Notes under the pieces: model-generated
The model's database searches: none
The model's input: the letters and a program-made list of their open reading frames with translations, nothing else
Told to the model about the DNA's origin: nothing
Source of the DNA: Deroplatys truncata
Taxonomy: Eukaryota > Arthropoda > Insecta > Mantodea > Mantidae
Direction: 5' to 3'
Length of the DNA: 64,000 nt
Assembly: GCA_030765065.1 (NCBI GenBank)
Contig: CM060976.1
Location: forward strand, 61,054,539-61,118,538
Shown: positions 45,775 to 56,250 of the stretch, piece after piece
Layout: each line of letters opens with the position of its first letter
Position numbering within the stretch: the first letter of the stretch is position 1
Position numbers and translations under genes: made by a program

Positions 45775-46830
45775 TTACCTTTGACTAACTGAACAAATAT
45801 GACCTAACTTCGCGCACTTTAGCAAGAAGTTGTCCATGTTTTGCCAGTTCCTCTGGTCAGCCAGTAGATCCCAACATACCAATCTCTTTCTTGACGGAGT
45901 TAATAATTTTCGTTTGAGCTTAATTGTTCGCTGGTTCTCCCACTGAGTGCATTCTGCCAAAATATGTACCCAGTTCTCATCCAAATCACAGAAAGGGCAG
46001 ATTCTCCTGCCAGAATTGTCAGTCATTCTCTGTGCCCTCCAGCCCCCGAGCAGTCTAAACCATGCCATTCTTGATTTTTCCTTTCTTCCTAAGTTAAGCA
46101 TATATGCCTCTTTACGCCAATTCAATTTTATTTAATTGCCAGACTTAGAGAAGGTTTAATTTTACAATCCCATTCTATTTCCTATTGGTTGATGTCTCTT
46201 AGTCTTCTTTGACACCTTTCCATATGTTTTTGTCATTTGTTTCAGCTCTTTGCCATACTGACCACATTTCTGTTCTCAAATCCCTTTCCAAATCAGCTGC
46301 CCAAAACTTAGGAGACAGGTTTTCTCGCTGGTATTTATAGCATTTGGAACGTAGTGTGGAGTTATCCCCCTGCATCAGCCTTAGCCGGTACCTCACTGCC
46401 CTTATTTTACAGTGTATTGTGTCTTCATAACATCCCACCTCCCTCAATACCCCCAAATTTGACGTGCCTTGTGAAACTCCAAGAACTCTTTTCCAAATGC
46501 TACTTGCGTTTTATTTGCATGCTCTGCTCTTTCCCATCCCCAAATTTCACTTCCGTATAACAAAATCGGCCTTATCATAGAGTTATACATCTTTCCTAAT
46601 GTATCTACCGGAACATCGAGTATCCGCGAGAGGGTACGTAATAATTCATTTAACTGCCCTCGTGCTTTATAATTAGTTACTGATAGATGTTTGTTCCATT
46701 TTCCTCTCATATTAAACATTACTCCTAAATAGGAGAAATGTTTAATATTTTGTAGGCTCTAGCCCCTTGTAATACCATTTTTCATCCCTACCATGCATAT
46801 AGCCATTTTTGAAAGTCTCTGTTTTGTGTT
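45775..46830 (-). pseudogene. LINE ORF2 C-terminal half (relic)
   Basis: Read right to left in three frames. 46830-46444 has LQNIKHFSYLGVMFNMRGKW then RPILLYGSEIWGWERAEHAN, which is the post-RT region. 46456-46199 has CYKYQRENLSPKFW-like text. 46125-45775 has YMLNLGRKEKSRMAWFRLL and the zinc-finger-like RRICPFCDLDENWVHILAEC. The order matches a single LINE protein C-terminus. Two frameshifts and a stop (upstream of LQNIKHF) break it. It is the longest continuous coding fossil in the window. The 3' end of the element is probably near 45600-45770. Confidence 0.85.
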
Positions 46831-46984
46831 TTCGTCGGATTTTTTTTCTCTCCTTTGGGGGGGGGGGATCGGGTTGTATTTAAATAGATTTAACAGTGTT
46901 TCTGTATATTTCGGTTTTTTTGTCAAAGAGTCTTATAGTTGGACCTTTACTTATTACTAGAAGTAGAACCCATTGAGCGTTACT

Positions 46985-47135
46985 GGATCAACTGTGAAGA
47001 TTCTTCTTTCTCTTTTCCCCTCTCTCGCCTCTTTAATCTTCCTCCCTGACTTCTCTCCCTCACTTTCCCCTCTCGTGCAAACTACGCGTCATGTGATGTT
47101 TTGAAAGCCGGTATAAAAGCCTTTTTTCTCCTCCC
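46985..47135 (-). repeat. Pyrimidine-rich dispersed repeat R-G, copy 2
   Basis: The inverse of 26780-27060: a CT-rich tract followed by CTACGCGTCATGTG and AAAGCCGGTATAAAAGCC. TATAAAAG could be read as a TATA box, but nothing downstream supports a promoter. Confidence 0.45.
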
Positions 47136-47236
47136 ATATGGAGTTAATAAAATTTAAAACATAAGCTTTAATGATATACAGCTTATACCTACCTGTTCCA
47201 TAAGCTATATTATCTGTGCAGTTGGTTTACATACAC

Positions 47237-47289
<53 letters not shown>
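47237..47289. repeat. (TAA)n microsatellite
   Basis: About 17 units, uninterrupted. Confidence 0.97.
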
Positions 47290-47293
<4 letters not shown>

Positions 47294-48540
47294 CGTTTCA
47301 AAACGTTGAACTTATAAAATGTTATGTATCACCTTTCCTTAAAAGACCAATGATAAGCGAGATATTTCAATTGTTTTTATTTTGTTCGCAATTCGAAACA
47401 CCCTCCCCCTGTTTAGGGGAAAGTAATAAAGATGTATTGCATGTTCTCTAAGTGGGGCCTAAAGTAGATATTAATACACCTAATTTCATGACAATCGTTT
47501 CGTCAATTCTTGCGTGAAAGTATAACACACCTATACACAACACAATTTAAACGGTATTTTTGACTTCGTAGTAGCCTAAGCTATTTAACACCAATTCATC
47601 CAAAATTGAAAATTAACAAAAAAATGTAGTTTATATTCTTGTGTGTATAGGTGCACCGAATATACGATATACACATGTTTTCCTATTTGGGTAAGAAATC
47701 AACTGTCAAAAGAAAACTACAATAATCGTGAACCGTAAACACTATTTTTCGATGGGGGATATAGCCGTACTCTTGCAGCCACTCTCTCACTACGAACGCC
47801 TATAGTAGAAGATAAGAAATAAGACCAGAGAGAATAAGAAAATTCTAGAGTTGGAGATAAGAATGGAAGGAAGCTATATCTTACATACCTTGTTGATAGA
47901 TCCACAGTCTGCAGCATGTAATAAAACAAAATCCTATTATCACAGCACTGTTTTGTTTTACATTTCAGACACACAAAATTAAACACAAAGTAATACTGTT
48001 CGTCACTTAGAGGACATTACAACATACGCTTCACGTGATTCGTCCGATGACGACGGCGACTATACTTAGGACCTCGAGGGGTTGTTGGGACATGGCAAGA
48101 TGGACGTCAGCGGATTAGGGAGGGAAACAGGGAAGAGGAGGAAAGAGGGGAGGGAACAAAAATTATTAACATTTGATAACAGCATGTGTCGGATCACCGC
48201 CTAGCAAGCTCTTGCATAGTAACTGCTACTCGAGTTGAAAGTCCACAAATGTGTTGGGAGAACAAGCGTTCTTTGCACGACAAGCGATGTTAATGGCTTA
48301 ACGCCTCACGAAGCCCTCAACTTCATGTCAACACCCGAAAAGGACAGTTCCCATTTACGATAAGGTCACGTCAAGGAGGTAAATATTAATGGGGGGAAGT
48401 CATTTGGTGTCCCTTTGTGCAAGCTTTGCATACGGGCCGGATATGTTGTCTTGGACGTTGAGGGATACTCAATATATGAGGAACACAGGGTTGTAAATTA
48501 ATGTCCACAGCATGTTGACACTTGTAATTGTAATTACTAT
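47290..48540. other. Unassigned sequence
   Basis: Purine-rich patch at 48108-48155. No gene or repeat family recognised. Confidence 0.4.
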
Positions 48541-48544
48541 AAAG

Positions 48545-48710
48545 AAATGCACTACAAAAATGTTGTGACAAACTCAATTATAGAATCAGACAGAAAAATC
48601 CAATGCCATAGCCGGATTTGAACCACGGATCCTCCGGTTTCGGTCCGGTTGCTCTAACCAACTGAGCTATCATGGCAACATGCGGCACAAATTAAACACA
48701 CGGCTTGTGT
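48545..48710 (-). mobile_element. SINE-F, tRNA-like (copy 1)
   Basis: The minus strand folds partly as a tRNA. The acceptor TGCCATG pairs with TATGGCA, the D arm is TAGCTCAGTTGGTTAGAGCA (A box), and the B box GGTTCAAATCC is consensus. The anticodon loop lacks T33 and the T stem is mispaired, so it is not a functional tRNA. A body ending with TTTTTCTGTCTGATTCT follows, shared with copy 2. Confidence 0.75.
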
Positions 48711-48854
48711 GAAAGAACAATTAATACCATTGACTGACCTAATAGTTGGTTAAACTATGAACTCCGGAACTTTCGGCATTATAAGTGGCCATTGGGGTTG
48801 AGATATCTTTGTAGTTTACCGGGAAAACAGAATCAGTTGTCAATTTAATGTCGT

Positions 48855-49000
48855 GCCGGCATGTTGCTATGGTAGCTCAGTTGATCAGAGCAACCGGACG
48901 GAAACTGGAAGATCCCAGTTCAAATACTGGCTATTGTTAAATTTTTCAGTCTGATTCTGCTTTTCTAACCTTTTCCTACACACAGCTTGTGTGAAAGAAC
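48855..49000 (+). mobile_element. SINE-F, tRNA-like (copy 2)
   Basis: TTGCTATGGTAGCTCAGTTG, AGAGCAACCGGACGGAAAC, CAGTTCAAATACTGG (degenerate B box) and TTTTTCAGTCTGATTCTGC match copy 1 in the opposite orientation. CACAGCTTGTGTGAAAGAAC follows. A similar CACGGCTTGTGTGAAAGAAC lies at 48700, so the shared flanks are direct repeats. Confidence 0.75.
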
Positions 49001-49029
49001 AATTACCACATTCAAAACAATCTCTAATT

Positions 49030-49075
49030 GGGATACGCGAGGTGCGGGTTCAGACCCCGTGTATCGACCAATTAG
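49030..49075 (+). other. Possible tRNA 3'-half fragment
   Basis: GCGGGTTCAGACCCCGT forms a canonical five-base T stem with one G-T pair and a consensus B box. It is followed by GTATCGACCA, which resembles an acceptor strand with CCA. No matching 5' half is visible. Chance cannot be excluded. Confidence 0.3.
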
Positions 49076-49085
49076 ACTGGTGCTT

Positions 49086-49915
49086 AATTTCTCTCCATGT
49101 ACAGTAGGTAGAGAAAGTATTGCATTTCACTCAAAAATTCGATTCCGATATTGACCGAAAATACAGCCCCCTGATTAAAAAACATTTTTATAAAAAGGTC
49201 CGCCCGCGCGCGTGTGAACTGGATAACCCAAAAACGAAATATCCTATAAATACCACACTTGTTTAGGTACGGCAAGAAGATTCAAGAAAATCCTCCCACC
49301 CCAAAATACCGTTTACATGAACAATTTTTCGAAATTTACGATTTTCTCAAAATGGGTCTAATTTTTATTAAAATACTATATACTTAATATATTTGCATGT
49401 CAAATAAAATGTATACCTTGAATTTTCTGCTAATAACCCTCTTCATTCAGAAGGAATTTTGTATAATTTTGTTTAATTTGTAAACCATAACAGATAGACA
49501 AAAACTTACCACACAAAAAGTGTATATCTCTTTAAAACAAGCAATTTATTTCAAATAACCTTTTTGTGGCATACGCCAATTCCGAGATATCCGTTGTTAT
49601 TGGTTTGGTTTTTCAAAGCTGGTAATTGTTTAAAGGGTATCGCTATTCAGTTGTTTCTGGAGATTGCATGAAAATAATATGGCATTTCTAGGTCAACATA
49701 TAGCTGCACGGTTTTTAAACATCTGTCAATTCGGTTTCCTCTAACCCCCCATTTACCTTCAACGAAATGTGCAATTAAACTATTTTTGGAATGTTTATCT
49801 CAATTAACACGAAGTAGATTAATAAATAGAAAATAATCTTTCGTAAAAATAGCTTGCAGAAGTTATATAAAAATAGATGAGAGAGGGTAGAGAAGTCATG
49901 TGAATGTAGACTTAT
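49086..49915 (+). mobile_element. Rep-A copy, diverged
   Basis: Degenerate start CTCTCCATGTACAGTAGGTAGAGAAAGTA, short GCGCGCG patch at the microsatellite position, body landmarks in order, and 3' end GGTAGAGAAGTCATGTGAATGTAGA. Confidence 0.8.
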
Positions 49916-51334
49916 TTTTAATTTTATATAGTGACATATAAATTAGTCACTCAACAGTTCAAAAGGGCTCGTTTTATAGCGGAAATAATGCGGTAGCATT
50001 GATGAAAATTATTACCAGCGATAGTTTGGGAAATCATTCTAAAAATCCTAAATTTTGTCGACAAATATTATTCAACTTTTATACATAACATTTTAACTCC
50101 ATGCGTGCAGCCGTTCACGAGTCGTTTCATGCCTACAGACGAAGAAAGGGTTGTCTCCTTGCGCTGTTTCTGCATCATTTCCACGAGAACTCTTGTTTAC
50201 ATTAAGTAACACAAACAAAGGACGGAAACATTAAGGTCCCAGACAAAATCCTGTACTTGAAACAAAACAAAGTCCGCTCGATAATGGTGATGTAGAACGA
50301 AAATGATGTACTTCCATTCTTCCCTATGCGTCATCTTTACTGCTAATTACTGTTTATTTACCTTACGTTAATGACAAGAGTATCAGCTGCATAAGATGTT
50401 TGTGGAGCCTTAAATGGTAGGCGCACGGCTAGGATCCCGTTGTCTTTACCATAGAGATGGAAAACATGTTTATTTTTCAGTAACTGTTCCGGTCGTTCCA
50501 GTTCCAAAATAATACTACTTTAGAAATAACTGTTCTAAAATAACAGTCAAGACGTCGAGTATTTACCAGTACGCATAACGTAACAGCATGACATTCTTGG
50601 TCTCCATTGTTACATTACTTGACTGCAGCGGGTAGGTATTTTCGCATCAAGTCGCGATTCTTCGTTTATCTCCCTTCATCAGGTACACGCGGATTCAAAA
50701 TGCACTGCTAGCAACACGGTATTGTATATAATCTATTATGTACTTAACGCACATTAAGGAATTCACGCCCATCATCATCATTACAGCAACATCAGTTTAC
50801 GCGATGCTAATGGTTATATGTTCCAAAACAGCATCTCAGGTAAGTGCCTCTCGCACGTGTATCGCAAAGAGCATCTGGCTGGAAGATTTTTAGTGGACGT
50901 TGCTACCTATTGGATCTTGGAAGCGGAGACGGTTCGGAGATACCGCCGTCATGTAACTATCGTACTGTAAAGCAACGGACATTATTATAAGAGCGTAACT
51001 TCTGGAACCGACTATAATAGTACCCCAGTGATTTGCGTTAGTGTAAAGTTCGAGGAATGTTATTTTGGAGCTGTATAACGGAACACTATGATTATGTTTT
51101 GGAACTAACAGTTTCAAAACAATGGTTACACTACTTTTTCCTACAAATACTTTACAGGCCAACAGAAATTTGGTACAAAATTCTACTTAATAATAGTAAT
51201 AATAATAATAATCTTCATGGCATCATATTCGTTAACTTGGATTATGCAACTCTGATTATTTCATAGGCAGTCTCTGTCAATTTGTGAATTAATCTGGACC
51301 ATTAAAATATTTCTACTGCTAAAACAAGTATGTT
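49916..51334. other. Unassigned sequence
   Basis: No gene supported. The minus frame at 50890-51162 has no domain I recognise. Confidence 0.4.
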
Positions 51335-51780
51335 CTTGCTTTATCTACCACTTAACTATGGCAGAGGAAGTATTGGATCCGACCCAAAAACTCGATAACG
51401 ATATTTAACCGGTAATTTATGTTTTGAGCTTCTTGAATCTAAAAAGTTCATTTGTAGAAAATCGGCCATTTATGGTGTCTGTATGAAAATAAACGCAAAA
51501 CATAGGTAAAGAATGCTAATTTTCATGCATAAGTCGATCTTTTCTTAACGATCCAAGGAGAAGATTTTCAAAGTATTGCACCACAAAAAACCACTTTCCA
51601 TGGAAAACTTTGATTTATATATATATACTGCCAAAAATAACTCCTACAATTTATTTCAAACAACCTTTTCCTGCCATTAACCATTTCCGAAGAACACGCT
51701 GTTGTTAGTTAAATGTTTTCAATATTTTAACTTTAAGCACCATTTTGAGATGTTAGTTGTGATCGCCCTCTCGCTTTCAT
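51335..51780 (+). mobile_element. Rep-A fragment, strongly diverged
   Basis: TTATCTACCACTTAACTATGGCAGAGGAAGTATTGG, CCCAAAAACTCGATAACG and TTATGTTTTGAG are 5' landmarks. Later, CCTTTTCCTGCCATTAACCATTTCCGA corresponds to the body. Many deletions. Confidence 0.6.
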
Positions 51781-52460
51781 TAACTCGTGCAGAGCCTTTA
51801 AATATCACGTCTTGCATTTACGAGCATTTCTCATTTTTATACAGCTGACTCTTTGTTGTACCCACAACTAACCCGGAAACCCTCCACTCGTTCGAAACTG
51901 GGATTTCGTTCGGGAGGTGGCGTGTTTCTCAGAAACAAACGCCCCTAATTTATATTTAGGACAGTTTTCAAGTGTTTAAATTTTGAGCGGTTACAACACG
52001 TTGAATCAGTCACCATACTATAAGCCTTTCGGTCTCTCAACGTCGCTGGCTTTTCTTACTCTTACGTTTTTTCCACGCACTATGCACAAAGGCGACCGCT
52101 CAAACTCTAACGTTCCAAAACGTATCTAATATCACTTTGAGCCAAAACAGTTTCTATTAATCAGATGAACAATCGAGTGCACGGAAACGTGCCGTTAGTT
52201 TTGGTATATTAAATGTTTTTCTTTATTTAGTGTTGGCAGCAACTCCTTTTCATCTATTTTTCCCACACCAGCCCTGAGTGACCCAATCTCTTTTGGTTTG
52301 AATTCAAGTCCGACACACACGTATTAGCCTATGAACAAAGGTCAGATCTATGTGAGCGGCGGAAGGGGAAGAGAACGGATACATTTTACCGATTGGCTGA
52401 AAGGCAATAACGCAACGTTCGAAAACACCTGGATAAACCTGTCTCGCATTGCGTTTGATA
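51781..52460. other. Unassigned sequence
   Basis: More balanced base composition than the rest but no recognisable coding signal. Confidence 0.35.
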
Positions 52461-53231
52461 TACAGAGCGAGCCAAAAAACTACGAACCGGCAGCGCGGTG
52501 TTTTTCCTGTCCGCGTCCTCGGCGCTCGCTGGCGTCTGGCGCTGTCATAGAAAGGCGCGGATGAAACCATACAACATTTTTAAAACTACTTTTAGAGGTT
52601 TTACTTACCAACTTTATGAACGGAAATGCTGAAACAGGCCACCGTCGTCGTTGTCTATAGATTTTTGGCACCTCTTTAGGAAACTATCCATCACTCGCCG
52701 TAGTTCACATTGAGAAATGCGGATATTTCCTGGCGGACATTTTGTTTCAATTCTTCCAGGGTGTGTGGATTTGTATTGTACACTTTGTTTTGAGTTACCC
52801 CAGAGATAGAAATCGCAGAGGGTTAGGTCGGGGGTCCGAGGGGGCCACAAATCTCTACCAATAATTCTGTCCTCAAACACACTTTCAATTTTTTTCATCG
52901 AAATATTGGCCGTATAAGCTGTTGCAGTCTTGTTGAAAAAAGGCAAAATTGTATTCACATATGTACGGGCTTCAACTGTTGACTAGAAAAAAATTGGCGA
53001 GTGATGGATAGTTTCCTAAAGAGGTGCCAAAAATGTATAGACAACGACGGTGGCCAGTTTCAGCATTTCCTTTCATAAAGTTGGTAAGTAAAGCCTTTAA
53101 AACTAGTTTTAAAAATGTTGTATGGTTTCATCCGCGCCTTTCTATGATAGCGGCAGACGGCAACGAGCGCCGAGGACGCGGACAAGAAAAACACCGCGCA
53201 GGCGGTTCGTAGCTTTTTGGCTCTCCCTGTA
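52461..53231. mobile_element. Foldback Tc1/mariner-superfamily element 2
   Basis: TA-bounded, ends TACAGAGCGAGCCAAAAA / TTTTTGGCTCTCCCTGTA. The inverted arms are about 240 bp each (52461-52702 and 52990-53231) and both contain the transposase C-terminus, with stops at 52614-52616 (minus) and 53076-53078 (plus), each 153 bp from its end. Same architecture as element 1 but with a different internal segment retained. Confidence 0.88.
52614..52958 (-). pseudogene. IS630/Tc1-type transposase C-terminal half
   Basis: It reads NKTATAYTANISM, a degraded form of the D-G-A-x-A-H-T block. It then reads IIGRDLWPPRTPDLTLCDFY, with the catalytic aspartate of the S/T-P-D-L-T motif, followed by ELRRVMDSFLKRCQKSIDND and FQHFRS before the stop. 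This is the transposase from the second catalytic region to the end, open over 114 codons. The N-terminal half is missing. Length and motif order fit the insect DUF4817-associated family. Confidence 0.85.
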
Positions 53232-54165
53232 AAAAGTCTGGCACTCAAACATTAAGTTACGAACACAGGTCGGTTTCAAGCCTCAGGAGCGAAGAATTGG
53301 AGTGTTAGAACCAGATGAGGTTTGGGCGTGACAGAGGCAGTTTAGTATTTCCTTACCGACATAAACCACTATCAAATCGTCATGATTCCATGCACTCGAC
53401 TGTACAGTATCTCAACTGTCTTACAACTAACGAAATCCAGGTTTCTAAAGGATGGAGTGTTCTTTCCATTCCGAATAGTTTTCACAATACCAAAATACGC
53501 TTTTTAATGAAAAATTTGTAGAACAGATATAAAAATAAATGATAATCGCAATAGAATTTCATGAAACTATTGTACATCAGATCCTCACTCTCTTTTCAAC
53601 ACTTATGTTTTCTGTTTTTAATCCTTTACGTTATTTATTTAAGCATGATTTGCTACGACAGCCTGTAACTGTTCAAAGTAGAATTGTAATACTACTAGAT
53701 CTAATTATAATAAGTGGAATTTTGGTCAGCAATTAGACACAGACACAGTATCATGTACCTAATTAGCGTATACAGAGGAACAACAAATGCACTACTATGT
53801 GCCCTATGTTTCATCACATTATGATCACACGAGTGCAAATGTCCTTGATGTTATCACATTCTCGCTTGCTAATTCAGCTAATGGGTGTCAGAACTTTTCC
53901 ATAGGGACAGGATTTATGATCTAGCACTGTATGGGTCATCTTCGGTTTCAAATCTAGTGAGATGTGGAAATGAAACTGTTAAAACTTGCTATGAGCTTTC
54001 TAACCAATTTGGATCCTTCAAGGACAACAGTAAGGTTCCGAAAGGGAAATAAACACATTCAATTCGCAGAGCACGTGCACTTAGTGATGAGTGTAAATAG
54101 GAAAAGGATGTACACAAGACTATGTTATTTAGGAGGAATCATGTTTTGCCATCCTATTAAAAAAT
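53232..54165. other. Unassigned sequence
   Basis: No gene or repeat family recognised. Confidence 0.4.
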
Positions 54166-54250
54166 CTTATGTGTTACATTCACATGACTTTCTCTATCCA
54201 CTATACTTATTTTTATTTAACTTCTACAAACTATTCTTACGAAAACTTAT
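54166..54250 (-). mobile_element. Rep-A 3' end fragment
   Basis: CTTATGTGTTACATTCACATGACTTTCTCTA is the inverse of the 3' terminus. Only about 85 bp are present before an opposite-strand 5' piece begins. Confidence 0.7.
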
Positions 54251-54261
54251 TGCTTTCTCCA

Positions 54262-54405
54262 CTGCTTACCTACAAGTCAAGTATTGCTTGCACCCAAAAA
54301 TTCGATACCGAGATTTCACCGAAAATGCAAGTTTTGACACTCCCTGAATATAAAAAAAACTTTTAGAAGAAGGTTCGCACACTCGCGCGCGGTGCGTAAA
54401 CAGTG
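54262..54405 (+). mobile_element. Rep-A 5' end fragment
   Basis: CACTGCTTACCTACAAGTCAAGTATTG, CACCCAAAAATTCGATACCGAG and a short CGCGCG patch match the first 150 bp of Rep-A. It meets the 3' fragment of opposite strand, so the two are products of deletion or inversion. Confidence 0.7.
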
Positions 54406-54464
54406 TGTATAGAAAAAACACCGACAACGATTAGTAAGTTGAAGGGGAAATTAAAGTGAACACT

Positions 54465-55480
54465 TTTCAAGATGGATCCCATGTGCGGAAATACATGGTT
54501 TGGACGCTGTGGGCGTCGAAGTTTGCGAACGGTCGGATGTGTTGATGGGTGTGTTTTCCACATTTTGTTAAGAAACCCTACAATAAAATCAGTGCAGTAA
54601 ATTACAAAAGGGGTTCAAACTGTTTACCTACTTGGAATGCAAAGCGCATATCGGCGGTGCAGACAGACGTACATGGTTACATAAGTATTTCAGTCGCAGC
54701 GTGGATTCGAGCGATAAGGTCCTCCGATGTTACAGGGGTAGCATACATGGTCTTCATGGCACCGCACAGAAAATAAGTCAGGTGACCGTGTGGCCACGGT
54801 ACAGGTCCCCCTCTACCAATCCATCCACTGGGGTATGTGGCGTCCATGTGGTGCCACACATTTGCATCAAGTGAGCTGGAGCTCCGTCGTGTTGCAGCCA
54901 CATTACTTGACGAACCCAAAGTGGCACCACATCAAGTAGAGTTAGAAAGAACATCTGACAAAAGTGACGTATGTCGGACCTGTTAGTCTGGTTGGCAACA
55001 GATATCGCCCAATGATGTGGTCATCCATTATCCCAGCCCATATTTTCACACTGGACCTGTCCTCCGTGGACTAGTGGTACCGTGCTAGCCTCTAGTTCCC
55101 AAGGTCGCGGGTTCAAACCCGGCGGAGGGCGATGGATTTTTTCGGGCTTCCTTCGGAAGGGAAGTAAAGCCGGTGGTCCCGTGTCGTAGATTTACGGCAT
55201 GTAAAAAAACCTCAAGCCTGATAAAGAGGCCTCTGAGCAAAATTACGGTCTTTCACGCCCAATATAGAATGGGACGCTAAGAACCACAACAGTTAAAGAA
55301 CGTCAATTTCATTTAACACTGGACCTGTACGGCACTTCTAACCACTTGAGCACGTAGATTTTCGTCTGCCCAAAGATGAATGTTGTGCAAAATTTGATGC
55401 TTCACACTGTCCAAGCATGTATTTCCGGATATGGGTTCCCTCTTGAAAAATGTTCACTATAATATCCCACCCAACATACT
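54465..55480 (-). pseudogene. Tc1-type transposase split by a SINE
   Basis: Minus strand, right to left. 55385-55330 reads HNIHLWADENLRAQVVRS. A SINE-A interrupts. Then, in shifted frames, IMDDHIIGRYLLPTRLTGPT, the second catalytic block VMWLQHDGAPAH (54913-54875), and WIGRGGPVPWPHGH followed by TPVTSEDLIARIHAATEI. The expected S-P-D-L-T block with the third acidic residue is lost by a small deletion. Inverted repeats (CGGAAATACATG with flanking matches) at 54462-54505 and 55402-55448 bound the relic and may be the element's terminal regions. Confidence 0.85.
55061..55315 (+). mobile_element. SINE-A inserted in the Tc1-type transposase
   Basis: The head CCTCCGTGGACTAGTGG pairs with GGCGGAGG to close a tRNA-like acceptor stem, and the B box is GGTTCAAACCC. 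A deletion removes the GGGCGTAAAAATCC region. Perfect 13-bp target-site duplications ACACTGGACCTGT lie at 55048-55060 and 55316-55328, so both ends of the SINE are defined. Confidence 0.95.
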
Positions 55481-55514
55481 AAGCGTTGTCGATGGTCCCC
55501 CCCTCTCCTATACA

Positions 55515-56250
55515 CAGTGTATGTGACGGCGAACAGCATAACTCGAAAACGGAAAGTCGGATAAATATCAAACCTGGTATTTAAGTTCAGTATCCTCCAA
55601 AGATATAACATGGAGATTTTCAAGAAAATACCGTTGCCGCAAACTACCTTTACCTGGAAGATTTTTCGAAATTTTCTATTTTTTAAGAAATGGCTAACGA
55701 TTTTTTATTAAACTAGCATATATTAAAGATACTTGCATGACAAATTGTATTTATTGAATTTTCTGGGAATAGCCTGTGAAGTCCTCTTCATTCGGAAGGA
55801 ATTTTGTATAATGTTGTACAACATTAACTAGTAAATGTTAAGCGATAGACAAAACATACTACAGAAAAAAAATGTATCTCTTTAAAACACAAAATTTATT
55901 CCAAATAACTTGATTTGTGCCATTAAGCCATTTCCGAGATATCCGTTATTTATGGTTTGAATTGTTCACTACTTTGTCATTCTTTTAGTCCTTTCGATAT
56001 TCAGTTGTTTATCTGATTGCACAGCAACAGTATGGGCTTTTAAAGCCAGTATATAGCATTCAATTTTTAAACGTGTAACAATCGCTATTTCCTTTGAATC
56101 TATAACGAAATGTGTAATATAGCTATTTCTGCAAAGGTCTATCCGAATTAAAATGTAATAGATAGAAAAATAAAGTTTCTAACTATAGTTTGTATCCCCA
56201 CTAAAACAATAGAGGGTAGAGAAAGTCCTGCGAAAGTAACAAATCAGATT
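55515..56250 (+). mobile_element. Rep-A copy, diverged, 5'-truncated
   Basis: It begins at CGAACAGCATAACTCGAAAACG (after the microsatellite position) and runs to GGGTAGAGAAAGTCCTGCGAAAGTAAC, AAATCAGA. Confidence 0.8.

Noticed and set aside
47104..47122. TATAAAAG as a core promoter
   Set aside because: No transcript start motif, coding exon or other promoter element follows. The context is a dispersed repeat.
48600..48685. Functional tRNA gene on the minus strand
   Set aside because: The acceptor and D arms are good, but position 33 is not T, the anticodon stem has a mismatch, and the T stem is mispaired. A second diverged copy with the same extra-tRNA tail shows it is a SINE.
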